Of a stretch of 64,000 nt of DNA, positions 62,660 through 64,000 are shown in pieces (positions within the stretch are counted from its first letter, which is position 1; each line of letters begins with the position of its first letter). The notes under the pieces are model-generated. The model did no database searches, was not told the origin of the DNA, and saw nothing but the letters and a program-made list of their open reading frames with translations. Source of the DNA: Mucilaginibacter flavus (GTDB taxonomy: Bacteria; Bacteroidota; Bacteroidia; Sphingobacteriales; Sphingobacteriaceae); NCBI RefSeq assembly GCF_030409315.1, contig NZ_JAUFPS010000042.1:186001-250000 (forward strand). The letters run 5' to 3'. The position numbers were made by a program, and so were the translations under genes.

Positions 62660-63907
62660 TTATCGAGGGTCAAGCGGTTCGTCGTTATCTATTTGTTTTG
62701 CTTCTTCAACGGGGTAGTATTCCACCTCGGTTTCGGAGTTACGTTTATCTAATTTGTAGGGTACGTAGTTTAATTCCTTTTCGCAACGGGCGGCCATGTT
62801 CATGATAAAATCCGTTTGCGATTTATCGGTAACCACAATACCCGGTTTGTTGGCCGGGATGCCGTATTTGTAAATGAGCCTTGCGCTATTACGCATATTG
62901 GTGGTGGTATGCCTGGCATGCGGCTCAATGATGATGGCTCTCTCGGGTACATGCAGCACATTTAATAAGTAAATCTTCATTTGCTCGGCCTCGTTAAATT
63001 TTGTTTTGTAGGGATGCACATTACCGCCCGATACAATGATCAATGGCGCTTTGCCCGCCCTGTATTCCTGTTCGGCCAGGCGGCAGCGCAGCATGCCCTC
63101 GCTGCTTAAAGCCCACTCTGGTTTTTCGGGACCAGCGCCTGGCACCATAATATTAGTGTAAGGGTAGTTGGCCCATTTGATAGTTTTGATATAAGCCACA
63201 GCTGCTTTATTGGCAGTTGTCGCCATCGGCTCATAATGGGCGGGGTCCTGTCGTTCGTTAATTTGCAGGTATAGCAGCGCCGCTTTTATAGCGGGTTGAT
63301 AAAACAATTTAGCATTTTTCACATCGCCTAAAAGCGTCGCGTTAAAATCATACATCAACGTGTAATACGATTTAGCATGCACATTAAAGCTGATGGAATC
63401 GATAGCCGGATAGTTTGGTTTATTACCCTCGGCATAAACCCCAATGGTGTAGTTAATGCCTTTAGCTTCCTGTTCCCAGGCTTTTATCAATAATTCGCCC
63501 GCCGATAAGGTTTTATACAAGCTATAAGTGCCAGATGGAATGAGTTTGGTTTTCACCAAAACATCCAACGCGTTGCCCGGTTTGTAAAGCGCTGTTAAAC
63601 GGGCGCTTACGGCAGCTATTTCATCATCAGTAAACTTTACCCCGGCAATAAGGCAACCCGCATCCTTACAGTTGGTAAGCGTTTCGCTTAATTGTTTTAG
63701 CTTGCTTTGCGTAAGGCGGGCAAGCTCGGCATCGCTGCTAAGCAGCGCGTTTACCTGTGTATCCTGTTCAAAAAGTGTTAACAGGTAATAGTTTTTCGAT
63801 TGTATGTAATCAACATTGCTTTTGGCAGCAATGGGAGCGGCCCGCTTTTGCGCATAGCCGCTTAAAAAGGTGGCGCACAGCAGTGCCATAGTCAGCATTT
63901 TTTTCAT
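62660..63907 (-). CDS. YdcF/DUF218-family exported protein
   Basis: 415 residues from ATG at 63907 (MKKMLTMALLCATFLSGYAQ, signal peptide); the frame to 63961 lacks a better start. The C-terminal third (about 235-400) is the DUF218/YdcF domain: ANYPYTNIMVPGAG, APLIIVSGGNVHP, NEAEQMKIYLLNVLHVPERAIIIEPHARHTT and GIVVTDKSQTDFIMN. Related proteins (SanA, ElyC) act in envelope maintenance. The N-terminal half is helical and unassigned. It is followed within 12 bp by a secreted hypothetical gene. The remaining 93 bp to the window end show no further gene. Confidence 0.78.
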   Translation of the reverse strand: MKKMLTMALLCATFLSGYAQKRAAPIAAKSNVDYIQSKNYYLLTLFEQDTQVNALLSSDAELARLTQSKLKQLSETLTNCKDAGCLIAGVKFTDDEIAAVSARLTALYKPGNALDVLVKTKLIPSGTYSLYKTLSAGELLIKAWEQEAKGINYTIGVYAEGNKPNYPAIDSISFNVHAKSYYTLMYDFNATLLGDVKNAKLFYQPAIKAALLYLQINERQDPAHYEPMATTANKAAVAYIKTIKWANYPYTNIMVPGAGPEKPEWALSSEGMLRCRLAEQEYRAGKAPLIIVSGGNVHPYKTKFNEAEQMKIYLLNVLHVPERAIIIEPHARHTTTNMRNSARLIYKYGIPANKPGIVVTDKSQTDFIMNMAARCEKELNYVPYKLDKRNSETEVEYYPVEEAKQIDNDEPLDPR

Positions 63908-64000
63908 GGTAGTAATTATGATGGCAAATAAACCCTTTAAAAATAAACTACAGGTTAACAAGGTGCCAATACCGTTTAAATTTAGTTAACACGGCATCTG

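Overview
The window looks like a chromosomal segment of a Bacteroidota bacterium, most probably a Mucilaginibacter- or Pedobacter-like member of the Sphingobacteriaceae. Pointers are two SusC/SusD outer-membrane nutrient pairs, lipoproteins with Bacteroidota-type N-termini, a gliding/T9SS type B C-terminal sorting domain, LytTR/His_kinase signalling pairs, DUF2339-DUF3999 and LpoB-COG3014 gene pairs, candidate TAnnTTTG promoter boxes and moderate G+C. No rRNA, tRNA, CRISPR array, IS transposase or phage gene was seen.

Layout. 1-4.0 kb: a SusC gene and the start of its SusD partner (cut by the window edge). 4.5-14.1 kb: one minus-strand block coding for most of the pentose phosphate pathway (ppgK, tkt, rpiA, tal, a HAD hydrolase, gnd, zwf, pgl; no rpe), with inverted 'stutter' repeats in three of its gaps. 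14.6-17 kb: a GH78 alpha-L-rhamnosidase-like enzyme. 17.5-25 kb: DUF2339/DUF3999 membrane genes, a frameshifted CrtI-type desaturase lying between two 33-bp copies of the 3' end of the next gene (a TIGR01777 epimerase), and a DCC-family protein. 25.5-36 kb: asd, an LpoB/COG3014 envelope cluster, LysR and DinB genes, a DUF3863-like enzyme, an esterase, a cyclophilin and a DUF3347 protein. 36.3-40.7 kb: a giant SprB-repeat surface protein between two copies of a ~220-bp repeat. 40.8-48.3 kb: an esterase, two paralogous AraC regulators around an SDR, a GH13 alpha-glucosidase, a cupin and an MDR oxidoreductase.

48.5-56.5 kb is the most interesting part: a compact ribosomal-peptide (RiPP) locus. 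It holds a small basic ORF, a SPASM-domain maturase of the grasp-with-spasm type that shows no radical-SAM CxxxCxxC motif, a full-length LanB-type dehydratase, a LytTR response regulator with its histidine kinase, a second histidine kinase followed by a decayed response-regulator remnant, and an unlisted 50-residue ORF whose last 20 residues are 45% Ser/Thr with no Cys, followed by a strong terminator. GTTnGT direct repeats spaced exactly 21 bp, as expected for LytTR binding sites, lie upstream of both the maturase operon and the candidate precursor. No ATP-grasp ligase, LanC cyclase, protease or exporter is visible, so the predicted product is an uncyclised, dehydrated Thr/Ser-rich peptide.

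56.5-64 kb: a second SusC/SusD pair and two secreted proteins (one YdcF/DUF218). Several families of palindromic, MITE- or REP-like intergenic elements, some nested in each other, are spread through the window.
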